Assembly: GCA_017882285.1 (NCBI GenBank)
Contig: JADGPS010000001.1
Span: forward strand, 86,984 to 150,983
DNA: 64,000 nucleotides
Direction of reading: 5' to 3'
Origin: Paludibacter sp.
Lineage (GTDB): Bacteria; Bacteroidota; Bacteroidia; Bacteroidales; Paludibacteraceae
Shown here in pieces: positions 1 through 8,445 of this stretch. The notes under the pieces were generated by a model. It did no database searches. It saw only the letters and a program-made list of their open reading frames with translations, and was not told where the DNA came from. Every line of letters begins with the position of its first letter. The first letter of the stretch is position 1. Made by a program: the position numbers and the translations under genes.

Positions 1-1175
1 AAATAATATTCGTTCAATTTTGGTAATTCAATTTTCAAATTCGGAACGCCACCATCAATATGTGCAATCATTGTGCCGAGTTCAGCCATTTTGTTTACTT
101 CGTCCACACGTTTTCCGGCAAGGAAGTTCAAGCCATCGAGGTTATTTTGATCGTGTGGGAAAATTTTTGTATGATTGCTTTCTTTTACAGAAATAACAGT
201 TTCGAAGATGCTGCGTTCGCCTTCCTGAATCCATTGACCCATAGAGTGCAAGTCGGTTGTAAAATCTACTGAAGCGGGGAAAATTCCTTTATTTTCTTTT
301 CCTTCGCTTTCGCCATAGAGTTGTTTCCACCATTCTCCGATTAAGTGCAATTTTGGGTGAAAATTCACCAGGAGTTCAATTTTCTTGCCGTTTTTATACA
401 GTTCGTTACGAACAGCAGCATATTGAGCAGCAGGGTTTTCTTCGAATCGAGTTTCCTGTCCACATTTTGATTCCATGGTTACAGCACCCTTCACTAATTG
501 ACGAATGTCGAATCCGGCAACAGCAATTGGTAGTAAACCAACCGGAGAAAGAACAGAATAACGACCGCCGATATTATCTTCAATCACATAAGTTTTGTAA
601 CCTTCCTGAGTAGCCAATGTGCGCAATGCTCCATGTGTTTTGTCGGTTACTGCTACAATCAGTTTTTGAGCAGCTGCTTTGCCTTGTTGCTCTTCCAATT
701 GCGTTTTCAGCAAGCGGAATGCCAAAGCTGGTTCGGTGGTTGTTCCTGATTTTGAAATAGAAATGATACCGAAAGGTCTGGTTTTCAATATTTCCTGCAA
801 TTCGTACAAATAATCTTCACCGATATTTTGTCCGGCATAAACCACCACAGGCGATTTGCGTTCGGTTTGTAACCAGTCGAAGCTGTTCGAAAGAGAATCG
901 ATCACTGCTTTTGCCCCTAAGTAACTTCCTCCTATACCAATTACAACCACTATTTCACAATTTTCACGAAATCTTTTAGCAGTGTTTTCCAAATCGCTAA
1001 ATTGAGTCTCGTCGATAGAAGACGGCAAGTTTAACCAACCAAGAAAATCGCTTCCTTTTCCGGTACCACTGTGCAAAGCCCCATTAGCCGCAGCAACCTG
1101 CGCTTTGTATCCGGCTACATTTTGTTCGGACACAAATCCAAACGCTTTGTCGATAGATAATTTAATATTTTTCAT
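1..1175 (-). CDS. gpi: Glucose-6-phosphate isomerase, C-terminus cut by window edge
   Basis: Cytoplasmic enzyme interconverting glucose-6-phosphate and fructose-6-phosphate in glycolysis/gluconeogenesis. The reading frame is open from the ATG at 1175 to base 1, giving 391 codons; the family form in Bacteroidota is about 445 residues, so roughly 55 C-terminal residues lie outside the window. Visible family motifs are [14 protein letters not shown] (residues 77-90), the phosphate-binding SKSGTTTEP (141-149) and the isomerase signature [11 protein letters not shown] (203-213). The start follows directly on [15 protein letters not shown], with no plausible upstream start. It is separated from gpsA by about 190 bp of repeat-rich spacer, so it probably has its own promoter, although I see no clear TAnnTTTG box there. 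Confidence 0.95.
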   Translation of the reverse strand, partial: MKNIKLSIDKAFGFVSEQNVAGYKAQVAAANGALHSGTGKGSDFLGWLNLPSSIDETQFSDLENTAKRFRENCEIVVVIGIGGSYLGAKAVIDSLSNSFDWLQTERKSPVVVYAGQNIGEDYLYELQEILKTRPFGIISISKSGTTTEPALAFRLLKTQLEEQQGKAAAQKLIVAVTDKTHGALRTLATQEGYKTYVIEDNIGGRYSVLSPVGLLPIAVAGFDIRQLVKGAVTMESKCGQETRFEENPAAQYAAVRNELYKNGKKIELLVNFHPKLHLIGEWWKQLYGESEGKENKGIFPASVDFTTDLHSMGQWIQEGERSIFETVISVKESNHTKIFPHDQNNLDGLNFLAGKRVDEVNKMAELGTMIAHIDGGVPNLKIELPKLNEYY

Positions 1176-1205
1176 TATTATAATAGTTTGATGTTTTTAC
1201 TTCGT

Positions 1206-1228
1206 GTTATTTGTTCGCTTCGCTCACG
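1206..1228. repeat. 23-bp dispersed repeat, copy 1 (with degenerate copy at 1245-1266)
   Basis: A 23-bp sequence beginning GTTATTTGTTCGCTTCGCTC is identical to 15681-15703. An imperfect second copy with one changed base in the core lies at 1245-1266. Both loci are intergenic and both lie just upstream of a minus-strand gene start (gpi) or between minus-strand genes (lipid kinase and aroC). Its function is unknown. Confidence 0.7.
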
Positions 1229-1284
1229 ATATTAGGTTTCGCCGATATTTGTTCGCTTCCCTCACGATAGTAAGTCACTTTGCT

Positions 1285-1368
1285 CCTGATTCTAACCCAA
1301 TGAACCAATCAACTGATGAACCAATTAACTAATGAACCGATGAACAAATAAACCAGTTAACCAATCAA
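1285..1368. repeat. Near-tandem word-like repeat in gpsA-gpi spacer
   Basis: The spacer is built of imperfect 9-13 base units resembling ATGAACCAATCAACT, repeated about six times with base changes and a purine-rich skeleton. It ends at the gpsA stop codon. Similar stretches with different words occur in other spacers of this window. Confidence 0.6.
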
Positions 1369-2379
1369 CTACTTCAGTTTCTCCGATAGTTTTCGAATTT
1401 CCATAGTGGGTGAACAGCGGTTATACAGTATTTCAAACATGGAATCCACAATCGGCATGTTAACCTGATAATTTTCGTTGATTTCGTGAATACATTTAGT
1501 GGCGTAATACCCTTCGGCAATCATTTCCATTTCAATCTGAGCTGTTTTTACCGAATAACCTTTACCAATCATGCTCCCAAAAAGTCGGTTTCGACTGAAC
1601 TTGGAATATGCAGTTACCAATAAATCGCCCAAGTATGCCGGTTCATTGATGTCTCGGTGAAAGGGGTTTGTGGCATTGCAAAAACGATTAATTTCCTGAA
1701 TTGCATTAGAAATCAATACTGCTTGAAAGTTGTCACCATATTTCAACCCGTGACAAATACCGGCTGCAATGGAATAAATATTCTTCATTACGGATGAATA
1801 TTCAATTCCCAATATATCATCACTTATAGAAGTACGAATAAAATTTGTTGTGAATCGTTGTGCCAAAATGCGTGCTGTGTCACGCGAACTGCAAGCTATG
1901 GTAAGATACGAAAGCCTTTCCAAAGCTACTTCTTCCGCGTGACAGGGTCCTGCCAAAACGGCAATATTGTCTTTCGGAACATTGTAAATTTGTTCAAAAT
2001 AATCTGAAACAATCATATTTTCATCCGGAACAATCCCTTTAATTGCTGATACAATAAATTTATTGTCCAAAGGCCGTCGAAGTTTCTTAAGATGTTGTTT
2101 CATAAACGGAGACGGCGTTGCAAAAATTAATATCTCCGAAGTACGTACTAATTTATTGATGTCGCTTGTAAAATGAATGCGGTCGGTGTCAAATTTCACA
2201 CCGGTGAGGTAAGATGGATTTTTGCTTAGTCGAATAAATTCATCTATTTGTTCTTGTCGACGCATGTACCAATTAATCTCTTCGGCATTAGTAAGTGCAA
2301 TTTTAGCAATTGCTGTGGCCCAACTACCGCCACCAATTACAGCAATTTTACTTCTTTCGTTAATCATTTGTTTTATCAT
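1369..2379 (-). CDS. gpsA: Glycerol-3-phosphate dehydrogenase [NAD(P)+]
   Basis: Reduces dihydroxyacetone phosphate to sn-glycerol-3-phosphate, the backbone precursor of membrane phospholipids; cytoplasmic. The 336 residues are the usual length. The N-terminal Rossmann motif IAVIGGGSWATA is at about residues 12-23. The substrate domain contains GPCHAEEV and the segment SVMKNIYSIAAGICHGLKYG, which carries the catalytic lysine. Start choice: ATG at 2379 or the internal ATG at 2367 (MINERSKIAVIGGG); the second gives the more typical N-terminus, and the sequence does not decide. It follows lysS by 53 bp on the same strand and is probably co-transcribed. Confidence 0.95.
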   Translation of the reverse strand: MIKQMINERSKIAVIGGGSWATAIAKIALTNAEEINWYMRRQEQIDEFIRLSKNPSYLTGVKFDTDRIHFTSDINKLVRTSEILIFATPSPFMKQHLKKLRRPLDNKFIVSAIKGIVPDENMIVSDYFEQIYNVPKDNIAVLAGPCHAEEVALERLSYLTIACSSRDTARILAQRFTTNFIRTSISDDILGIEYSSVMKNIYSIAAGICHGLKYGDNFQAVLISNAIQEINRFCNATNPFHRDINEPAYLGDLLVTAYSKFSRNRLFGSMIGKGYSVKTAQIEMEMIAEGYYATKCIHEINENYQVNMPIVDSMFEILYNRCSPTMEIRKLSEKLK

Positions 2380-2432
2380 TCTTTCAACTTTTCCATAGTC
2401 CTAAACTTTGGAAAAGTTAGTATAAACTATTT

Positions 2433-4154
2433 CTACGCTTCTTCAATCCACTTTGCTACATCTTCTTTCGAAGGATTTGTCAGCTCCATTTTGTGTTTTT
2501 TATTCAATCCGCAAATATCCTGATGGAATTTATTTGGATTCAATCCTTTCAAATCATCAACAGTTTGAATTCCTGTTTTTTGAATTACAGCCACCCATTC
2601 TTCGGGAATTCCTAAAGCAACAAATTTTTCATTTCCATCCTTCTTAACAGTCTTTTCCGGTTTCATTTGCGGGAAGAAAAGTACTTCCTGAATAGCTACC
2701 TGGCCGGTCATCAACATCACAAGGCGATCCATACCAATTCCCATCCCAGAGGTTGGAGGCATACCGTATTCCAACGAGCGCACAAAGTCCATATCTATAA
2801 ACATGGCTTCGTCATCGCCTTTTTCGCTCAGATTAAGCTGTTCCTGGAAGCGTCCTAATTGATCAATCGGATCGTTCAGTTCAGAATATGCATTTGCAAT
2901 TTCTTTACCATTTACCATCAACTCGAAACGCTCGGTCAGTTCTGGGTTGTCGCGGTGGCGTTTGCACAAGGGCGACATTTCGCGTGGATAATCGGTGATA
3001 AAAGTAGGTTGGATATAGTTTTCTTCGCACTTTTCGCCGAAGATTTCGTCAATCATTTTGCCTTTACCCATGGTGTCGTCAACTTCGATATGCAATTGTT
3101 TGCACACTTCACGAAGTTGCACTTCGTCCATGCCGTTGATGTCGATGCCGGTGTATTCTTTGATGGCATCAATCATGGTGAAGCGTTTGAAAGGCGTTTG
3201 AAAGCTAATGGTTTTGTCGCCTACGGTGATTTCGTTGGTTCCGTTCACGTCCAGAGAGATTTTTTCAATCATGCTTTCGGTAAAATCCATCATCCAGTTG
3301 TAGTCTTTATAAGCCACATATATTTCCATAGCAGTAAATTCAGGATTGTGCGTGCGATCCATACCTTCATTGCGAAAGTTTTTGGAAAATTCATATACGC
3401 CTTCAAAACCACCAACAATCAGTCTTTTTAAGTATAATTCGTCTGCCACACGAAGATAAAGCGGCATGTCCAAAGCATTGTGATGCGTTGTGAATGGTCT
3501 CGCTGCAGCTCCACCGGGAATAGATTGCAAAATAGGCGTTTCCACCTCAATATATCCTTCAGCATTGAAATAATCGCGTATCGATTGATATACTTTGGTG
3601 CGTTTCAGGAAAATATCTTTGACGCCTTCGTTCACTACCAAATCTACATAACGTTGGCGATAACGCTGTTCGGGGTCTTCGAATGCATCGAAAGCCACGC
3701 CGTCTTTGTATTTTACGATCGGGAGCGGGCGAAGCGATTTGCTCAGTACGGTAAGTTCCTGTGTATGCACGCTTATTTCACCCATTTGGGTGCGGAAAAT
3801 GAACCCTTTGATACCAATAAAATCACCAATGTCCAACAGTTTTTTGAACACGATATTGTACATTTCGGGTTGTGCTTCGGTGTTGATGTCGTCGCGGCTC
3901 ACATATACCTGAATACGGCCTTTGGAGTCCTGTAGTTCAACAAAAGAAGCCTTGCCCATAATGCGGCGGCTCATAATACGGCCGGCTACGCAAACGGTTT
4001 TGCCGCTTTCTTCGTCTTTAAATTCAGCTTTTATATCGGTGGAAAATGCATCGGTTGGGTACAGGGCGGCAGGGTAGGGGTCAATGCCTAAATTGCGTAA
4101 TTCGTCCAGACTTTGCCGTCTGAACTGTTCTTGTTCGCTAAGTTCTGTGCTCAT
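2433..4154 (-). CDS. lysS: Lysyl-tRNA synthetase, class II, with C-terminal extension
   Basis: Charges tRNA-Lys with lysine. The protein has 573 residues: an N-terminal OB-fold anticodon-binding domain (about 50-150), then the class II catalytic core with motif 2 (FRNEGMDRTHNPEFT) and motif 3 (GMGIGMDRLVML). After motif 3 it continues about 70 residues (from VKKDGNEKFVALG to WIEEA), beyond the roughly 505-residue E. coli form. This tail is common in Bacteroidales LysRS and includes a helix-hairpin-like segment. The gene is first in a lysS-gpsA transcript, with a TAnnTTTG -7 box on the minus strand 24 bp upstream. Confidence 0.97.
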   Translation of the reverse strand: MSTELSEQEQFRRQSLDELRNLGIDPYPAALYPTDAFSTDIKAEFKDEESGKTVCVAGRIMSRRIMGKASFVELQDSKGRIQVYVSRDDINTEAQPEMYNIVFKKLLDIGDFIGIKGFIFRTQMGEISVHTQELTVLSKSLRPLPIVKYKDGVAFDAFEDPEQRYRQRYVDLVVNEGVKDIFLKRTKVYQSIRDYFNAEGYIEVETPILQSIPGGAAARPFTTHHNALDMPLYLRVADELYLKRLIVGGFEGVYEFSKNFRNEGMDRTHNPEFTAMEIYVAYKDYNWMMDFTESMIEKISLDVNGTNEITVGDKTISFQTPFKRFTMIDAIKEYTGIDINGMDEVQLREVCKQLHIEVDDTMGKGKMIDEIFGEKCEENYIQPTFITDYPREMSPLCKRHRDNPELTERFELMVNGKEIANAYSELNDPIDQLGRFQEQLNLSEKGDDEAMFIDMDFVRSLEYGMPPTSGMGIGMDRLVMLMTGQVAIQEVLFFPQMKPEKTVKKDGNEKFVALGIPEEWVAVIQKTGIQTVDDLKGLNPNKFHQDICGLNKKHKMELTNPSKEDVAKWIEEA

Positions 4155-4177
4155 AATCTTTTATATACAAATTGCTG

Positions 4178-4185
4178 CAAAAGTA
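4178..4185 (-). promoter_or_regulatory. Candidate -7 box for lysS
   Basis: On the minus strand this reads TACTTTTG, a perfect Bacteroidota TAnnTTTG -7 element, placing the likely transcription start about 15-20 nt before the lysS ATG. No clear TTTG -33 element is seen at the expected spacing. Confidence 0.55.
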
Positions 4186-4385
4186 CAAAAAAAGGATGAA
4201 TAATATACATGTCACTAGTGCGATGTTTGTCCTTTCGACATAATAAAAACTATATTCTGAATAAATTTTTAAGACATTCTGCCTCAAATCAAAATAAAAA
4301 AAACCTTTTTCAACTTTTTCTTTCACAGTTTCCAAACTTAAATTATCTTTATCATCGATTAAACTTACCAATCATCAACAAACAA

Positions 4386-5813
4386 ATGATCGAATTAGAA
4401 ACGCTTTTCAAGCAACAAACTCACGAAAAACTACTAAGTAAAGAAGAACTATCCGCTTCCGGTTCCAATCGACGTTATTTTAGGTTGGAGAGTAAAAACA
4501 ACTCGATTATTGGCGTGGAAGGCACTTCCATTGAAGAGAATAAGGCATTTATTGAAATGGCTACTCATTTCCACAATCAGGGTTTGCCTGTTCCTCAATT
4601 CTTGGGACAAACTTCCGATGGACGTTTTTATATTCAGGAAGATTTAGGCGATACTTTGCTTTTTGATACTATTGCCGATGGTCGTAAAACAGGAGTTTTT
4701 CACGAAGGTGAAAAAGAAATACTTCGTAAAACCATGCGTAAACTGCCAGCCATTCAAGTTTTGGGAGCGCAAGGTTTTGATTTTTCGGTTTGTTATCCAC
4801 AACCTGAATTTAATGAACGTTCCATTTTGTGGGATTTGAATTATTTCAAATACTGTTTTTTGAAATCAACCGGACTCGATTTTCAGGAAAACCGACTCGA
4901 AGATGAATTCTCCAGGTTATCGGAGATTTTGTTGCGCTCTCACACCAATACGTTTATGTATCGCGATTTTCAGAGTCGGAATGTGATGATAAAAGACGAT
5001 GAACCCTATTTTATCGATTTTCAGGGAGGACGAAAAGGACCACTTTATTACGATGTGGCTTCATTCCTCTGGCAAGCCAAAGCAAAATACAATGATGAGT
5101 TACGTGAAGAGTTGTTGCAAACTTATTTGGACGCTTTACAGGAATTGATGCCGATTGATGAAGCTGATTTCAGAATACAATTAAAGCATTTTGTACTGTT
5201 TCGAACCTTGCAGGTGTTAGGTGCTTATGGTTTCCGCGGTTATTTTGAAAAGAAACCGCATTTTCTTCAGAGCATCCCATTTGCACTCGAAAATTTGCGT
5301 TCTATTTTACAAAATAAATTCTCTGAATATCCCTACTTGTTGGAGATATTAAAGAAAATGACAGAACTGAAACAATTCAGAGAGGTATCGGTTCGTAAGC
5401 CCTTAGTAGTAAAAATATACAGTTTTTCGTTTAAAAAAGGAATTCCGCAGGATGATTCGGGTAACGGAGGCGGTTTTGTGTTTGATTGTCGCGCCGTTAA
5501 TAATCCGGGGAAATATGAACGATACGCTCATTTTACAGGATTGGACGAGTCGGTTATACAATTTTTGGAAGAAGATGGTGAAATTCTTCATTTTCTGGAA
5601 CATGCATTCGAACTGACGGATGCTTCCGTAAAACGGTACAAAGATCGTGGATTTACCAATTTGATGATTAGTTTCGGTTGCACAGGCGGGCAGCATCGCT
5701 CAGTTTATTCTGCCCAAAAAGCAGCACAACATATCAGCGAGAAATTTGGCGTGGAGATACAATTAATTCATCGGGAACAAAATAAAGAACAACTATTTGT
5801 AGCGCGAGATTAG
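4386..5813 (+). CDS. Sugar kinase (AmgK/APH fold) fused to RapZ C-terminal domain
   Basis: Probable cytoplasmic sugar 1-kinase with an added ligand-sensing domain. The start is ATG 4386 (MIELETLFKQQTHEKL; 475 residues); the frame is open upstream to 4209, but those residues are low-complexity and unlike the family. Residues 1-330 have the aminoglycoside-phosphotransferase fold in the AmgK style: NRRYFRLE near the N-terminus, QEDLGDT hinge, Brenner motif YRDFQSRNVM (192-201) and metal-binding FIDFQGGRKGP (from 209). Residues about 337-465 match the C-terminal half of RapZ: SFSFKKGIP, DCRAVNNPG, FTGLDESV and the diagnostic GCTGGQHRSVY (431-441), without the RapZ N-terminal P-loop ATPase. AmgK phosphorylates MurNAc/GlcNAc at C1, and E. 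coli RapZ's C-terminal domain senses glucosamine-6-phosphate; both are known family facts. The next gene, 25 bp on, is MurU-like, which supports cell-wall sugar salvage. The actual substrate is inferred. Confidence 0.85.
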   Translation: MIELETLFKQQTHEKLLSKEELSASGSNRRYFRLESKNNSIIGVEGTSIEENKAFIEMATHFHNQGLPVPQFLGQTSDGRFYIQEDLGDTLLFDTIADGRKTGVFHEGEKEILRKTMRKLPAIQVLGAQGFDFSVCYPQPEFNERSILWDLNYFKYCFLKSTGLDFQENRLEDEFSRLSEILLRSHTNTFMYRDFQSRNVMIKDDEPYFIDFQGGRKGPLYYDVASFLWQAKAKYNDELREELLQTYLDALQELMPIDEADFRIQLKHFVLFRTLQVLGAYGFRGYFEKKPHFLQSIPFALENLRSILQNKFSEYPYLLEILKKMTELKQFREVSVRKPLVVKIYSFSFKKGIPQDDSGNGGGFVFDCRAVNNPGKYERYAHFTGLDESVIQFLEEDGEILHFLEHAFELTDASVKRYKDRGFTNLMISFGCTGGQHRSVYSAQKAAQHISEKFGVEIQLIHREQNKEQLFVARD

Positions 5814-5838
5814 CCAAAGGCAACTAAAACGAAGGAAG

Positions 5839-6573
5839 ATGAAAGCAATGATATTTGCAGCGGGCTTGGGTACACGCCTAAAACCAGTTACCGATAATTT
5901 ACCAAAAGCATTAGTGCCAATTGCCGGAAAACCTTTGTTGGAGCATGTAATTCTGAAATTGAAATCTGCCGGTTTCGATGAAATTATTGTAAATGTGCAT
6001 CATTTTCCCGATCAGCTAATTGATTTTCTGAAAGCAAACAACAACTTTAGTATCCGGATTGAAGTTTCGGATGAACGCAATTTATTACTCGACACAGGTG
6101 GTGGTATTAGGAAAGCGGCATGGTTTTTCGATGATGAAAAGCCTTTTCTGGTGCACAATGTGGATATTCTTTCGAATGTAGATTTAAAAGTATTGTATCA
6201 CCAACATTTACGCACAAATAGTCTTGCCACCCTGGTTGTAAGCAAGCGTGATACTTTCCGGTACTTGCTTTTCGATGATAATTTGCGATTGAGTGGTTGG
6301 ATAAATGAGAAAACCGGTGAAACAAAACCGATAAATCTCAAGAAAATTGAATTGTACAATAAACTCGCTTTTGCAGGTATTCAGGTTCTATCACCCAAAG
6401 TTTTCGATTTAATGAAAAATCTTGAGCCGAAATTTCCAATTATGGATTTCTACCTGTCAAATGCAGCAAGTCAAACGATTACCGGTTTTGTGCCGGATAA
6501 TTACAATATGTTGGATGTTGGAAAATTGGATATATTGGATGAAGCAGAACGATTTTTAACACCTAATTCCTAA
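5839..6573 (+). CDS. Sugar-1-phosphate nucleotidyltransferase, MurU-like
   Basis: Transfers a nucleotide to a sugar 1-phosphate. The 244 residues form one nucleotidyltransferase domain with the N-terminal signature FAAGLGTRLKPVTDNLPKAL (residues 6-25), DTGGGI at about 85-90 and a VHNVDIL metal-binding segment near 110. Length and motifs fit MurU (MurNAc-1-phosphate uridylyltransferase), although HddC-type heptose enzymes look alike. The adjacent AmgK-like kinase favours MurU: the two would convert free MurNAc to UDP-MurNAc, bypassing de novo MurA/MurB synthesis. It is the last gene before a strong hairpin terminator. Confidence 0.8.
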   Translation: MKAMIFAAGLGTRLKPVTDNLPKALVPIAGKPLLEHVILKLKSAGFDEIIVNVHHFPDQLIDFLKANNNFSIRIEVSDERNLLLDTGGGIRKAAWFFDDEKPFLVHNVDILSNVDLKVLYHQHLRTNSLATLVVSKRDTFRYLLFDDNLRLSGWINEKTGETKPINLKKIELYNKLAFAGIQVLSPKVFDLMKNLEPKFPIMDFYLSNAASQTITGFVPDNYNMLDVGKLDILDEAERFLTPNS

Positions 6574-6576
6574 AGG

Positions 6577-6620
6577 AAAGAGGCTGTCTCAAAATTGATT
6601 TTGTGACAGCCTCTTTGATT
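6577..6620. terminator. Bidirectional terminator between convergent genes
   Basis: Near-perfect inverted repeat: AAAGAGGCTGTC (6577-6588) pairs with GACAGCCTCTTT (6605-6616), followed by a T-rich run. It lies between the plus-strand MurU-like gene and the minus-strand end of the arabinose operon, so it can serve both. Related stems occur at 35808-35846, 39401-39437 and 48321-48358. Confidence 0.85.
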
Positions 6621-6663
6621 TTTTATATTCTCTATTTATAGAAATTTACTCCAAACCAGTCAA

Positions 6664-8409
6664 TTACCAGAAATACCAGTAGAATGCAGAACACAGAACT
6701 ACTACTCCGAGTGAAGCAATTACATCCCACTTGTTCCAGCTCTTAAAGATGAGTTTTTTGTAATCACCTGTGAAAGTGATAAACTCAACCTGTTGAGCGG
6801 TTGGTTTTTTAGTAAACAATGATACTACAACCATAAACAACATGATGAAGACAAGCAACCATATCTCAAAGATAAGCCAGTTAGTATGCCAAAACCAATG
6901 AGTGGATCCCCAGAACTGACCTGTCATTACGTCTTTACCTGTATTTGTAAAGATGTTGGTCAGCAAGCGTGCCATACCAATAAGAAAGCCTACTATTAAA
7001 CCTGCTTCACCAGCCTTAGGTGTAATTTTTTTGGAAAATATACCAAGTACGAATACTGCCACCATTGCAGGAGCGAGCAGCGATTGAATGCCTTGCAGAT
7101 AGGAGTAAAGGCTGCCGAGACTCATCATGACCGGTATCCATGCAATACCAAGGACAACTACAACGATGGTTGCAATACGGCCTACTAACACGTATCTGGC
7201 TTCGCTTTTACCTTTGAACATTGGCTTGTAAAAGTCTTCAGTAAACAGAGTAGCACAGGAGTTGAAGAATGCTGCCAACGAAGCAACCAATGCCGATATA
7301 AAACCGATGGTAACAATACCTTTTACTCCTGCGGGTAATACAAACTTAACCATGGAACCAAAGGCGGTATCCGGGTTAGTTAACGTAAAGCCGCTGTCGG
7401 GACGCGCTGCCAATGCGGCGGCTATCATACCGGGAATCAAAAACATGAAGACAGGTAATATTTTGAAATAACCGGCAGCGATTGTACCTCTTCGCGCACG
7501 CTTCATTACTACGTCACTAGCTTCGCCTTTTGATTGTCCGAGCACACGTTGAACGATGTGTTGGTCGGTAGCCCAATACCAAAAGCCGATAATTGAAGCT
7601 CCGATAAATACCCAAAAACCGGGATATTCGTCATACATCGGGTCGCCCGTCTCAAAGTGGAACATATGATTGGTACCGTATGCAACACCGTCTTTCCCAA
7701 CGTTCAGCGATCTTGAATAGTCCATCATGGCAGTCCAACCTTCAGTAATACTGCCGTGTCCGAGTGCCGACAATCCTAAGAAAAGCACAAGAAATGAACC
7801 AATGATAAGTATTGGTGTTTGAATTGCCGAGAGTGTCATCACACCCTTCATGCCGCCCAAAACGGTAAAGATCCCCGTTAATACAATTAATCCGATAGCT
7901 CCGTACCAGAATGGCAAGCCAAGAAGGCTCTCCAGAAAGATCCCTCCGGTAAATGCTGTTACACTCACTTTGGTCAGCACGTAAGCTATAAGTGTAATGA
8001 TTGACAGCCATGAACCAGCACGAGGTGTGTAACGATTTTTGAGGAAGTCGGGCATTGTAATGATTTTCCCCAATTTATTATTCATCAGTTGGTAGAACGG
8101 TACAAAGAGCCAACCCAAGATGAGAATCATCCAACCTTGCATCTCCCAGTGTGCCATACCTACACCTGCCTTGGCACCTGTGCCGGCAAGCCCTACAAGG
8201 TGTTCCGAGCCAATGTTTGCAGCAAAGATAGCCATACCAATGATATACCATGGTTCGCCTTTACCAAACAGGAAATCTTCGCTGTCGGCACCCTTTTGCT
8301 TACGATTGTGTTTTTGTACTGAACGCCATACAGCCCATGATACAGCACATATTCCGACTGCGATAATTACCCAGTCGAGCCAAATAAATTCATGTGAATT
8401 CCAATTCAT
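6664..8409 (-). CDS. Sodium:sugar symporter (SSS/SGLT family)
   Basis: Inner-membrane Na+-coupled solute importer, 581 residues with about 14 hydrophobic helices. SSS-family features include the N-terminal helix DWVIIAVGICAVSWAV, FAANIGSEHLVGLAGTGA (about residues 58-75), and the sugar-transporter-like GFWYWATDQHIVQRVLG segment near 275-295. It is the promoter-distal gene of the arabinose operon, 36 bp after the mutarotase, so L-arabinose is the most likely substrate. That is inferred from context; the SGLT family also carries glucose, galactose and inositol. It ends at the bidirectional terminator. Confidence 0.92.
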   Translation of the reverse strand: MNWNSHEFIWLDWVIIAVGICAVSWAVWRSVQKHNRKQKGADSEDFLFGKGEPWYIIGMAIFAANIGSEHLVGLAGTGAKAGVGMAHWEMQGWMILILGWLFVPFYQLMNNKLGKIITMPDFLKNRYTPRAGSWLSIITLIAYVLTKVSVTAFTGGIFLESLLGLPFWYGAIGLIVLTGIFTVLGGMKGVMTLSAIQTPILIIGSFLVLFLGLSALGHGSITEGWTAMMDYSRSLNVGKDGVAYGTNHMFHFETGDPMYDEYPGFWVFIGASIIGFWYWATDQHIVQRVLGQSKGEASDVVMKRARRGTIAAGYFKILPVFMFLIPGMIAAALAARPDSGFTLTNPDTAFGSMVKFVLPAGVKGIVTIGFISALVASLAAFFNSCATLFTEDFYKPMFKGKSEARYVLVGRIATIVVVVLGIAWIPVMMSLGSLYSYLQGIQSLLAPAMVAVFVLGIFSKKITPKAGEAGLIVGFLIGMARLLTNIFTNTGKDVMTGQFWGSTHWFWHTNWLIFEIWLLVFIMLFMVVVSLFTKKPTAQQVEFITFTGDYKKLIFKSWNKWDVIASLGVVVLCSAFYWYFW

Positions 8410-8445
8410 TTTTCGCTTTTATTAAATTTCTGATTAATAATTGTT

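Noticed and set aside
2859-3431. 190-residue plus-strand frame opposite lysS
   Set aside because: Fully antisense to conserved LysRS catalytic-domain codons; aromatic-rich composition typical of shadow frames.
4138-4371. 77-residue minus-strand frame between lysS and the kinase gene
   Set aside because: It overlaps the lysS start and promoter, and its hydrophobic stretch comes from AT-rich spacer sequence. No family resemblance.
4209-4385. Upstream extension of the kinase-RapZ frame by 59 residues
   Set aside because: The residues are low-complexity and unlike AmgK family N-termini; the ATG at 4386 fits alignment with family starts.
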